From positions 145,093 through 209,092 of the forward strand of contig JALEOH010000030.1 of NCBI GenBank assembly GCA_022766605.1: a stretch of 64,000 nt of DNA, in the 5' to 3' direction. A program made the position numbers and the translations under genes. The DNA comes from Ezakiella sp. (GTDB lineage: Bacteria > Bacillota > Clostridia > Tissierellales > Peptoniphilaceae). Under the pieces are notes generated by a model. The model was not told the DNA's origin and did not search any database. It saw only the letters and a program-made list of their open reading frames with translations. This document shows, one piece after another, positions 53,978 to 61,766 of the stretch (the stretch's first letter is position 1; each line of letters starts with the position of its first letter).

Positions 53978-54338
53978 AAGAAGACAGGAAAGAATTAGCG
54001 CTGAAATAAAAAAAGTATTATCCGTTGCTTTATTCAACATGAAAGATCCTGCTATATCTGCCATGACAACAATAACCGAAGTTCATGTCACAAATGATCT
54101 TAGTTTTTGTGATGTGTTATTTTCAGTAATGGGAGATGAAAGGCAAAAAGAGGAAGTAATGAATGCATTAAAAGGCGCAAGTGGATATTTTAAAGGCTAT
54201 ATAGCTCGTGAGATGGATTTAAGGCAAGTTCCTGAACTCAGAATAAAATTGGACGATAGACTGGAATATCAAGATAGAATAAATTCTATTTTAAATGAAT
54301 TAAACATCGATCATGAAGATGGAGATTTGAATGAGTGA
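53970..54338 (+). CDS. rbfA: 30S ribosome-binding factor RbfA
   Basis: 122 aa from ATG 53970 behind GAGG; TTG 53964 is in frame upstream but less likely. KH-type fold with [36 protein letters not shown] and [20 protein letters not shown]. Needed for 30S maturation at the 5' end of 16S rRNA. Overlaps infB by 8 nt and nrnA by 8 nt. Confidence 0.95.
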   Translation: MIKRRQERISAEIKKVLSVALFNMKDPAISAMTTITEVHVTNDLSFCDVLFSVMGDERQKEEVMNALKGASGYFKGYIAREMDLRQVPELRIKLDDRLEYQDRINSILNELNIDHEDGDLNE

Positions 54339-55299
54339 TTTAAAGGATAAAGCTTTTAAATTAAAGGATTTAATAGATAGTGCAAACTCAATTGCACTAT
54401 CTAGCCATGTCTCTGTGGATGGTGATAATCTAGGCTCGAGCTTAGCACTATATATAGCCTTAAAAAATATGGGCAAAGAGGTAATCGTATATAAATCAGA
54501 TGAAATTCCAAATGCATATAATTTTCTCCCGTCAATAGATGAATTTGCCATTTGGAATGATCTGGTATCGCACGATTTATATATAAGTCTTGATTGTGGC
54601 GATCTTGAGAGACTTGGCAAGAATAAAGAGCTATTTACTATTGCTAAAAATAAAGTAGTAATTGACCACCACAAAACCAATCCGGGATATGGTGATTTAA
54701 ATATAATTGAATTTGAAAAGAGTTCTACTTGTGAATTGCTATTTGAATTATTTATGCTTATGGATTTTAATATTACTCCAAATATGGCAACAGCTTTATT
54801 TAGCGGAATATCGACAGACACTGGAAGATTTTTATATTCCAATACAAGCCCTAGAACATTTGAAATTGCAAAAATATTACTTGAATATGGTGCAGATAAA
54901 GATACAGCCTATTTAAATTTATTTATGAATCGTCCAAGGAGAAAGCTTGAAGTGTTGAAAATTGGTCTTGAAAAAGCAGAATTTATAGATGACTTTTTAG
55001 CAATTTCTACGATATTAAAAGAGGATTTAAAATCATCTGGGGCAAGCATTCATGAGCTCGATGAGATTGGAGATTTTCTAAGAGATACCGAGGGAATTGA
55101 GGTCGCTGCACTTATTAAAGAGGCCGATGATGGAATATATAAGATATCATTAAGGTCGAAAGAATATCTAAACGTAGGTAGTGTGGCATATGATTTAGGT
55201 GGAGGCGGACATATAAAAGCCGCTGGTGCTACAATGAAGGGAAACCTTGATGAGGTTAAGGAAAAATTAATAAATAGAATTTTAAATGAAAGAAATTAA
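54331..55299 (+). CDS. nrnA: Bifunctional oligoribonuclease/PAP phosphatase NrnA
   Basis: 322 aa DHH-DHHA1 phosphoesterase. It degrades very short RNAs and 3'-phosphoadenosine 5'-phosphate. Metal ligands are in SSHVSVDGDNLGSSLAL, SLDCGD, VVIDHHKTN and ISTDTGRFLYSN; the DHHA1 motif is GGGGHIKAAGAT. The rbfA-nrnA-truB-ribF order is standard for Bacillota. ATG follows GGAG by 6 nt. Confidence 0.94.
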   Translation: MSDLKDKAFKLKDLIDSANSIALSSHVSVDGDNLGSSLALYIALKNMGKEVIVYKSDEIPNAYNFLPSIDEFAIWNDLVSHDLYISLDCGDLERLGKNKELFTIAKNKVVIDHHKTNPGYGDLNIIEFEKSSTCELLFELFMLMDFNITPNMATALFSGISTDTGRFLYSNTSPRTFEIAKILLEYGADKDTAYLNLFMNRPRRKLEVLKIGLEKAEFIDDFLAISTILKEDLKSSGASIHELDEIGDFLRDTEGIEVAALIKEADDGIYKISLRSKEYLNVGSVAYDLGGGGHIKAAGATMKGNLDEVKEKLINRILNERN

Positions 55300-56152
55300 T
55301 GGCATTTTATTAATCGATAAAGAAGAGGGAATTACAAGCTACGATGTTATAAGAAAGATTAAAAAAATTCTTAGGGAGCTTGATATAAAAACTAAGATCG
55401 GTCACGCTGGGACACTTGATCCTTTCGCAACCGGTCTTTTAGTGGTGTTATTGGGAAAATACACTAGACTCTCCGATTATATAATGGATGGTAAAAAGAC
55501 TTATACTGGTACTATAAAGCTTGGTATTTCTACGGATACTGGCGATTATACTGGGAAAATTATTAAAAAATGCGAAATAGATGATTTTGATATAAATATA
55601 TTAAAAGAAAATACAGAGCTTTTTATTGGTGAAATAATGCAGACTCCACCGAAATTTTCAGCATTAAAAATCGATGGAAAACCGATGTATAAATATGCTA
55701 GAGAGGGGATTGAGGTATCTAAAAAAGCAAGGGCAATAACTGTATATGATTTAATTATAGGAGATGATATTCCATCGTTTAAGGCTACTGTAAGCAAAGG
55801 GACATATATTAGAACGCTTATAGAGGACTATTGTAATCATTTTCATATACCAAGTCATCTACTTTCTCTAAGAAGGATTCAATCTGGCAGTTTCAATGTT
55901 GATAATGCCATTAAATCAAGCGAGATTGGCGTAAATAATTTTTTTGACAATATTTTATCGATAGATGAAATCCCTTTAAATTATGAGATTATAGATGTTT
56001 CATGCGACGAGGAAGTTAAATTGAGAAATGGAATTAATATAATTGTAAATAGTGAAGATCAATCTCCAGTATTTATAAGATCAGATGGTATTTTTGCATT
56101 GGGGAAAATTGTCGATAATAAACTTTCAACAATTTGTTTTTTGAGGAATTAA
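55286..56152 (+). CDS. truB: tRNA pseudouridine(55) synthase
   Basis: 288 aa. Makes the universally conserved pseudouridine 55 in the T-loop of tRNAs. Catalytic Asp is in KIGHAGTLDPFATGLL; GITSYDVIRKIKK and KGTYIRTLIEDY are other family motifs. Overlaps nrnA by 14 nt with no evident separate ribosome binding site, so translation is probably coupled. Confidence 0.96.
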   Translation: MKEINGILLIDKEEGITSYDVIRKIKKILRELDIKTKIGHAGTLDPFATGLLVVLLGKYTRLSDYIMDGKKTYTGTIKLGISTDTGDYTGKIIKKCEIDDFDINILKENTELFIGEIMQTPPKFSALKIDGKPMYKYAREGIEVSKKARAITVYDLIIGDDIPSFKATVSKGTYIRTLIEDYCNHFHIPSHLLSLRRIQSGSFNVDNAIKSSEIGVNNFFDNILSIDEIPLNYEIIDVSCDEEVKLRNGINIIVNSEDQSPVFIRSDGIFALGKIVDNKLSTICFLRN

Positions 56153-56154
56153 AG

Positions 56155-57015
56155 ATGAAATATTTTGTAACTATTGGAAATTTTGATGGTTTTCATATTG
56201 GCCACCAAAATATAATAAGTGAATTAAAGAGATTGGCAAAGAAATTTGATGCAAATACTAGACTATATAGCTTTGACTTTCATACTAGAAATCTATCTTC
56301 TTTGATATTAGATGAAAAAAACAAGGAAAGCATGGCTTATTCACTTGGAATTGACAGCTATGAATTATTGCATTTTAGTGATATTAAAGACATGAGTCCA
56401 ATTGAGTTTTTAAATTATATTGATAACGATATATTGGGAATTGTAGTTGGAGAGGATTTTAGATTCGGCAAAGATCGTTTGGGATCAGTAGATGATATTG
56501 TTAAATATGCAAAGGACAATAATCTAATTGCAAATATAATTCCAGATGTAATAATAGATAGTGGAGAAAAAATATCCAGCTCAAGCATTCGTAAATTGAT
56601 AAGTAATGGTGATATAAAAAAAGCCAATGAACAACTAGGATATAATTTTTTTGCAACTGGTATAGTCGAGGAGGGATATAAAAGAGGTCGTGAGATAGGA
56701 TTTAAAACGGCAAATATATCTTGGAGCGACGAGCAGATAAAGCCTAAGGATGGGGTTTATTATACTAAGATTATAGTAGATGGCAAAATCTATGACTCAA
56801 TGACTATGGCTGGAATTGCAAAGACTTTTAATCATAGTTTCTCTTGCGAGACCAATATATTCGATTTTGATCGATTTATATATGGACACGAGGTCAAGCT
56901 GATATTCTTAGATTTTATTAGAGAAAATAAAAAATTTAATTCAATTGATGAAGTTAGGGCTCAACTGGAGAAGGATAAAATAAAATGTCTAGAATTAGCA
57001 AAGGGCATGAGATAG
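56155..57015 (+). CDS. ribF: Bifunctional riboflavin kinase/FAD synthetase
   Basis: 286 aa from ATG 56155, behind GAGGA and 2 nt after truB. N-terminal FMN adenylyltransferase domain with TIGNFDGFHIGHQ and SSSIRKLI; C-terminal riboflavin kinase domain with GREIGFKTANI and a KPKDGVYYTKI-like segment. Converts riboflavin to FMN and FAD, which this organism needs for Rnf and flavodoxin. Somewhat shorter than usual (about 310). Last gene of the nusA operon. Confidence 0.93.
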   Translation: MKYFVTIGNFDGFHIGHQNIISELKRLAKKFDANTRLYSFDFHTRNLSSLILDEKNKESMAYSLGIDSYELLHFSDIKDMSPIEFLNYIDNDILGIVVGEDFRFGKDRLGSVDDIVKYAKDNNLIANIIPDVIIDSGEKISSSSIRKLISNGDIKKANEQLGYNFFATGIVEEGYKRGREIGFKTANISWSDEQIKPKDGVYYTKIIVDGKIYDSMTMAGIAKTFNHSFSCETNIFDFDRFIYGHEVKLIFLDFIRENKKFNSIDEVRAQLEKDKIKCLELAKGMR

Positions 57016-57026
57016 TCATGCCCTTT
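57000..57026 (+). terminator. Intrinsic terminator after ribF
   Basis: Perfect 10-bp stem AAAGGGCATG (57000-57009) with CATGCCCTTT (57017-57026), 7-nt loop holding the ribF stop codon, then TAAAA. It may act both ways for the convergent aminopeptidase gene. Confidence 0.75.
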
Positions 57027-57039
57027 TAAAATACATATT

Positions 57040-58416
57040 TTATTCCATAAATGCTTTATAAGCTTTATAGCTCATATATGTGTCAACTTTACTTGAGATT
57101 TCGTGTGGAGAGTGCATCGATAATACTGCCGGTCCACAGTCGACAACTTCAGCACCATATTTTGATAGCAATAATGCAATTGTACCGCCGCCACCTTGAT
57201 CAACCGCACCTAACTCGGCTGTTTGCCAAGTGACCTCTGCATCATCAAAGACTTTGCGAACTTCATTTAAAAACTCTGCATTTGCATCATTAGAACCACC
57301 TTTTCCACGGCTTCCTGTATATTTATTTATGCAGACTCCATTGCCAATATAAGCTGAATTTAGTTTATCAAAAGCATATGCAAAGTCTGGATCATATCCA
57401 GCACTAACATCTGCAGATAAGACTTTTGAATCACGTAGAGCGCGCATTAGTCTAAGATGACAATAATCACCGCAAAGGTTTACAACTTCAGCAACTGCAT
57501 TCTCAAACATATGTGAATCCATGCCAGCATTTCCAACTGATCCGATTTCTTCTTTATCGGCAAAGATTGCTAGAGCAGTTCTCTTTGGGTTTTTAACCTC
57601 AAGTATTGCCTCTAGAGTAGCAAATGCACAAATGCGGTCGTCTTGACCATAGGCAAGAACCATAGAACGATCAAGTCCAAGCTCGCGAGCTTTAGTAGCA
57701 GAGACGACCTCGAGCTCAGCAACTTTAAAGTCCTCCTCTTCAAAATTATATTTTTCCTTAATTAGCTTTAGTATATTTGCTTTTACAGCGTCTTTTTCTT
57801 CATCTTTAAGTGGCATATTGCCGACAATGACATTCATCATTTCTCCAGTTATGCCATCGTTCATTGACTTTGAAAGTTGATCCTTAGATAGATGGATTAA
57901 AAGATCTGATACACAAAATACCGGATCATCTTCATCAAGACCAATATTGATCTCGATTTTTTCTCCTGACTTGTTGAAGACAATGCCATGAATTGCAAGT
58001 GGAATGGTTGCATATTGATATTTTTTAACTCCACCATAATAGTGAGTTTTAAGCATTGCAAGTCCGTCAGATTCATATAGCGGATTTTGTTTTAAATCCA
58101 GTCTTGGGCTGTCGATATGTGCACCAACGATATTTAAACCTTCATCAATTGGATCGCTACCAATTACAAACATTAGCACTGCTTTTCCTTTTTGGTCAAC
58201 ATAAACTCTGTCGCCAGCTTTTAATTGTGTTTTTTTTGCGATTAAATCTTCAATATCTACGAAGCCGTTTTCTTTAGCTTGTCGAATAATTTCACGATTT
58301 GCAAGTCTTTCAGTACGAGAGACATTTAAAAAGTCAATATATTTTTTGTTTAAATCCATGACTTTTTGTTTTTCATCGTCTTTAAGATTTAACCAAGCGT
58401 TTTTATTTTTACTCAT
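57040..58416 (-). CDS. M18-family aminopeptidase
   Basis: 458 aa cytoplasmic metallo-aminopeptidase. Metal ligands and catalytic residues are in VGAHIDSPRLDLK, DKEEIGSVGNAGMDSHMFE, SADVSAGYDPD and the C-terminal LSMHSPHEISSK. Length and motifs fit the M18 (aspartyl aminopeptidase/aminopeptidase 1) family. Ribosome binding site AAGGAGG lies beside a small hairpin (TTAGCT-TAC-AGCTAA) in the leader. Probably used in peptide catabolism. Confidence 0.93.
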   Translation of the reverse strand: MSKNKNAWLNLKDDEKQKVMDLNKKYIDFLNVSRTERLANREIIRQAKENGFVDIEDLIAKKTQLKAGDRVYVDQKGKAVLMFVIGSDPIDEGLNIVGAHIDSPRLDLKQNPLYESDGLAMLKTHYYGGVKKYQYATIPLAIHGIVFNKSGEKIEINIGLDEDDPVFCVSDLLIHLSKDQLSKSMNDGITGEMMNVIVGNMPLKDEEKDAVKANILKLIKEKYNFEEEDFKVAELEVVSATKARELGLDRSMVLAYGQDDRICAFATLEAILEVKNPKRTALAIFADKEEIGSVGNAGMDSHMFENAVAEVVNLCGDYCHLRLMRALRDSKVLSADVSAGYDPDFAYAFDKLNSAYIGNGVCINKYTGSRGKGGSNDANAEFLNEVRKVFDDAEVTWQTAELGAVDQGGGGTIALLLSKYGAEVVDCGPAVLSMHSPHEISSKVDTYMSYKAYKAFME

Positions 58417-58444
58417 AATACCTCCTTAGCTGTAAGCTAAATTC

Positions 58445-58481
58445 AGTATAGCACAAAAAGATATCAATAGTCAAATTGATA
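58445..58481 (-). promoter_or_regulatory. Aminopeptidase promoter framed by an inverted repeat
   Basis: On the minus strand TTGACT (58469-58474), 18-bp spacer, TATACT (58445-58450) with TGC before it. The -35 is exactly the 6-nt centre of the inverted repeat TATCAAT-AGTCAA-ATTGATA (58462-58481), a likely operator. It lies in the divergent gap 58417-58525 shared with pyrC. Confidence 0.6.
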
Positions 58482-58525
58482 AAAACTAAATAATAAATTG
58501 GGTATAAAACTAATTGGAGGAAGAT

Positions 58526-59767
58526 ATGTTATTAAAAAATGCTCATATAATGGATCCTGTAACAGGACTTAATGAAATAATGGATGTTGAGATTAAAGGA
58601 GAGAGAATCTCAAAGATAGATAAAAATTTACCTGATGATAATATAAATTATGATCTTAAGGGTGGAGTGTTAGCGCCGTCTTTTTTTGATCCACATACTC
58701 ATTTTAGAGATTTTGGAGAAAGTGAAAAGGAAACTTTTGAAACGGGAGCTCTTGCTGCACTAAGGGGAGGCTATACTAAGGCGGTTGCAATGGCAAATAC
58801 CATTCCTCCAATCGATTCGGTTGAAATGGTAAGAGCTGCTAAAGAAAAGGTTTTTGATTTGCCAATTGATATTATAATTTCTTCTAATCTAACTAAAAAA
58901 ATGGAAGGAAAGGAATTGGTTGATGTCGATTCAATCGTAAAGGAGGGAATTAATTCCTTTACTGATGATGGCAAACCAATTACAGATAGTGAGATAATGA
59001 TTGAAGCATTAAAAAAATCCAAAGAATATGATTTTATTATCAGCCTTCATGAAGAAGACCCGAGTTTTATCGATCATGCTGGATATAATAGTACCGCTCC
59101 AAGAGAGGCCGAAGCTTCTATAATTAAAAGAGATATAGATCTATTAAAAAAATATGGAGGAAATATTCATATACAACATCTATCTTCTAAAGAAGGCGTA
59201 GACATAATTAAACAAGCAAAGCACGATGGATTAAATATTACTTGTGAAGTTACACCTAATCACTTGTTCTTTACTGAAGATGATGTCGAAAAATATGGAA
59301 CTCTACTAAAGATCAATCCTCCTATTAGGACTAATGAGGATAGACTCGCTTTAATAGAAGGGCTTAAAGATGGTACTATCGATATGATTGCAACTGACCA
59401 TGCACCACATACTTCAGAAAATAAAAAAATGGGCAAGTATGAATCAAAATCAGGCATAATATCTCTTGAGATATCATTTTCAATGCTCGTTATGAAATTA
59501 TTAGACGAAGGTCATCTGGATTTGATGCAAATTATAAAAATATTAAGTAGTAATCCAAGAAAATTATATAAATCAACAAGTCCGATTGCAGTAGGAGAAT
59601 ACGCTGATTTTGTTTATCTGTGTCCAGATTTAAAATACAATTATATTCAGAGTTTTAGCAAATCGAAAAATACTCCACTACTTGGCGAAGAGTTAAAGGG
59701 ATCAATTTTATTTACAATGAGACGTGGAGTAATAGAATATTCAGATATAAAATACTTTACTATATAG
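58526..59767 (+). CDS. pyrC: Dihydroorotase
   Basis: 413 aa from ATG 58526 behind GGAGGA; TTG 58514 is in frame but overlaps the ribosome binding site. Class I dihydroorotase, third step of pyrimidine synthesis. Zinc ligands are in DPHTHFRDFG, SLHEEDP, IQHLSSKEG and ATDHAPH. No other pyr gene is adjacent, which is unusual for an operon pathway but not rare. Family includes related hydantoinases, so a small doubt about substrate remains. Confidence 0.85.
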   Translation: MLLKNAHIMDPVTGLNEIMDVEIKGERISKIDKNLPDDNINYDLKGGVLAPSFFDPHTHFRDFGESEKETFETGALAALRGGYTKAVAMANTIPPIDSVEMVRAAKEKVFDLPIDIIISSNLTKKMEGKELVDVDSIVKEGINSFTDDGKPITDSEIMIEALKKSKEYDFIISLHEEDPSFIDHAGYNSTAPREAEASIIKRDIDLLKKYGGNIHIQHLSSKEGVDIIKQAKHDGLNITCEVTPNHLFFTEDDVEKYGTLLKINPPIRTNEDRLALIEGLKDGTIDMIATDHAPHTSENKKMGKYESKSGIISLEISFSMLVMKLLDEGHLDLMQIIKILSSNPRKLYKSTSPIAVGEYADFVYLCPDLKYNYIQSFSKSKNTPLLGEELKGSILFTMRRGVIEYSDIKYFTI

Positions 59768-59775
59768 GAGGAATC

Positions 59776-60891
59776 ATGAAATTAGGACTAATTATCAATC
59801 CGCTTGCAGGAATTGGTGGAGCGGTTGGATTAAAGGGAAGCGATGGAGAACAAATCGTCCATGAAGCATTTGAAAGAGGTGCAAAAGAACGCGCAAATCC
59901 AAGGGCAAAAGAAGTTTTTAAACTAATAAAAGAAGACAATAAAAATTTTGAACAAATAGAAATACTATCCGCTCCTGGAATTATGGGCTCAGATATATTA
60001 GATGAACTTGATATTAAGCATGAAATAGTTGGGAAAATTGGAGAGAAGACAAGTGCGGAGGATACAACTCGAATAGCAAAAGAAATAATTGATAGAGGAG
60101 TTGATCTATTGATTTTTGCAGGAGGCGATGGGACGGCAAGGGATATATATGATGCTGCTGGCTCTACTCAAGCTTGCCTTGGGATACCAGCTGGAACGAA
60201 GATGCATTCTTCAGTTTTTGCATATACTCCAAGTAGTGCCGCTTTAGTGGTAGATAGATTCTTGGCTGGAGATGGATACGAGATGGTATTAAGAGAAGTG
60301 ATGGATTTAAATGAAGAGGCATATAGAAAAGAAATCATCGATACTAAATTATATGGATATTTAAATGTGCCATATGTAATTAATTTGATGCAGGCAAGCA
60401 AGAATCCATTTAGTAGGGGAGAAAACAACGATATTGAAAGTATATGCCAATATGTAGTGGATAGTATGGAAGAGGACACTCTTTATTTAAAAGGGACGGG
60501 CTCGACAGTTTTGCCAGTTATGAATATACTTGGACTAGATGGTTCTATGTTGGGGGTAGATGCAATCTATAATAAAGAGCAAGTTGGAAAAGATATATAT
60601 GAGAAAAATATATTAGATCTACTTGATAAATATGATAAAGCTAAGATTATAATTACAATAATCGGGGGGCAGGGATATCTATTTGGAAGAGGCAATCAAC
60701 AGTTTTCTCCAGAGATACTAAGAAGAGTAGGCAAAGAGAATATAATAGTTATTGCAACTAAGACTAAGTTAAAAACCATCGATGGACCGCTTAGAGTCGA
60801 TACTGGAGATGCAAAACTAGACGAAGAATTAAGCGGTTATTATCGCATAATAACCGACTATGATTATTACACTGTTAAAAAAGTCCAATAA
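59776..60891 (+). CDS. ATP-NAD kinase-like protein
   Basis: 371 aa. NAD kinase/diacylglycerol kinase superfamily, subgroup COG3199 (AcoX-like). GLIINPLAGIGG at the N-terminus and FAGGDGTARDI at about residue 117 form the nucleotide site; GIPAGTKMHSSVF and GGQGYLFGRGNQQFSPE follow. Long insertions distinguish it from housekeeping NadK. Whether it phosphorylates NAD or another small molecule is unknown. Starts 9 nt after pyrC behind AGGAGG. Confidence 0.85.
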   Translation: MKLGLIINPLAGIGGAVGLKGSDGEQIVHEAFERGAKERANPRAKEVFKLIKEDNKNFEQIEILSAPGIMGSDILDELDIKHEIVGKIGEKTSAEDTTRIAKEIIDRGVDLLIFAGGDGTARDIYDAAGSTQACLGIPAGTKMHSSVFAYTPSSAALVVDRFLAGDGYEMVLREVMDLNEEAYRKEIIDTKLYGYLNVPYVINLMQASKNPFSRGENNDIESICQYVVDSMEEDTLYLKGTGSTVLPVMNILGLDGSMLGVDAIYNKEQVGKDIYEKNILDLLDKYDKAKIIITIIGGQGYLFGRGNQQFSPEILRRVGKENIIVIATKTKLKTIDGPLRVDTGDAKLDEELSGYYRIITDYDYYTVKKVQ

Positions 60892-60910
60892 AAAAACCGC
60901 CATTTGGCGG
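60890..60910 (-). terminator. Terminator of the minus-strand SLH gene
   Basis: CCGCCA (60897-60902) pairs with TGGCGG (60905-60910); read on the minus strand the 6-bp stem is followed by seven T residues. On the plus strand no T run follows. Confidence 0.7.
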
Positions 60911-60918
60911 ATACATAA

Positions 60919-61533
60919 TTAATCTAATTTTACATTTAATATATCTTTTAGCTTAAGAGTAGAGCCTTGTCTTTCTGTATTTAAAGCATTTACTATCATT
61001 TTTGACAATTCACCTCTATTAATTGGCCTATTGTCTTTAAATTCAAGCCCATCTAATAATCCTACCGAAGCGCTTAGAGTTTCTATTATATTCCAGTTTT
61101 TTGCTTGCTCTTCATAGCCTAATATGCGGAGTAAAATGACTTCAAGCTCTTTAACAGTAACATCGGAATCAACACCAAATTCAGTATCGGATATTCCAGT
61201 AATAAGCTTGCGTTCAAGTGCCCATGCAATATAATTATAATAATAGGCGTCTTTTTTAACATCGCTAAAGGCAAGGTCGGTTGTTATTTTTTTGACTTTA
61301 TCTTCTTCATTGTATAGCCGTGAGATAACAACAACTAAGTCCTGTCTTGTAAGGGTGTTTCCAAGCATAAGATTACTATCTTTGTCACCACGAATAATGC
61401 CAGCTTTTTCAAGCAGGCGTGCTTCATTTATGAAAAAAATATTTTTTTGACCCTCATCTTTAGCCTTGAGATTAGGCGATATGTGCCAAATCATCAGTAA
61501 CAAAACAAAGAGGACTATAATCAATCGCTTCAT
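60919..61533 (-). CDS. Small secreted SLH-domain protein
   Basis: 204 aa. Signal peptide at about 1-24. The rest is made of about three degenerate S-layer homology repeats (LEKAGIIRGDKDSNLMLG, LTRQDLVVVISRLY, AFSDVKKDAYYYNYIAWAL, INRGELSKMIVNAL) and nothing else. Its binding would be to wall polymer. Divergent from the large SLH gene at 61767. Starts behind GAGGAG. Confidence 0.75.
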   Translation of the reverse strand: MKRLIIVLFVLLLMIWHISPNLKAKDEGQKNIFFINEARLLEKAGIIRGDKDSNLMLGNTLTRQDLVVVISRLYNEEDKVKKITTDLAFSDVKKDAYYYNYIAWALERKLITGISDTEFGVDSDVTVKELEVILLRILGYEEQAKNWNIIETLSASVGLLDGLEFKDNRPINRGELSKMIVNALNTERQGSTLKLKDILNVKLD

Positions 61534-61666
61534 AACAAACTCCTCATCTATATAATACTATTTTTTTTACGTAAAAGCAAGCCCCAAAGATCAAATTTAA
61601 TACAACCGTAATAATATCAAAAGCATATAAAATAGACAGTGTAAAAAATATGTAATATAAATGTAA

Positions 61667-61695
61667 TTGTATTTTGCGCGGATTTGATGTACAAT
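61667..61695 (+). promoter_or_regulatory. Sigma-A promoter of the large SLH-protein gene
   Basis: TTGTAT (61667-61672), 17-bp spacer, TACAAT (61690-61695). The leader is about 65 nt and can form two small hairpins, ACTTTG/CAAAGT (61710-61730) and CTATC/GATAG (61736-61750), just before GGAGG. The rest of the gap 61534-61766 shows nothing clear. Confidence 0.7.
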
Positions 61696-61766
61696 GTAGG
61701 TAGATCCTAACTTTGGTAATAATACAAAGTAATTGCTATCTTAAGGATAGAGAATGGAGGTTATAT

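Noticed and set aside
54300..54842. Minus-strand open frame of 180 codons inside nrnA
   Set aside because: Fully antisense to a conserved enzyme with no promoter or ribosome binding site.
61534..61766. Riboswitch in the leader of the large SLH gene
   Set aside because: Two small hairpins only, and no conserved aptamer core such as a cyclic-di-GMP motif.
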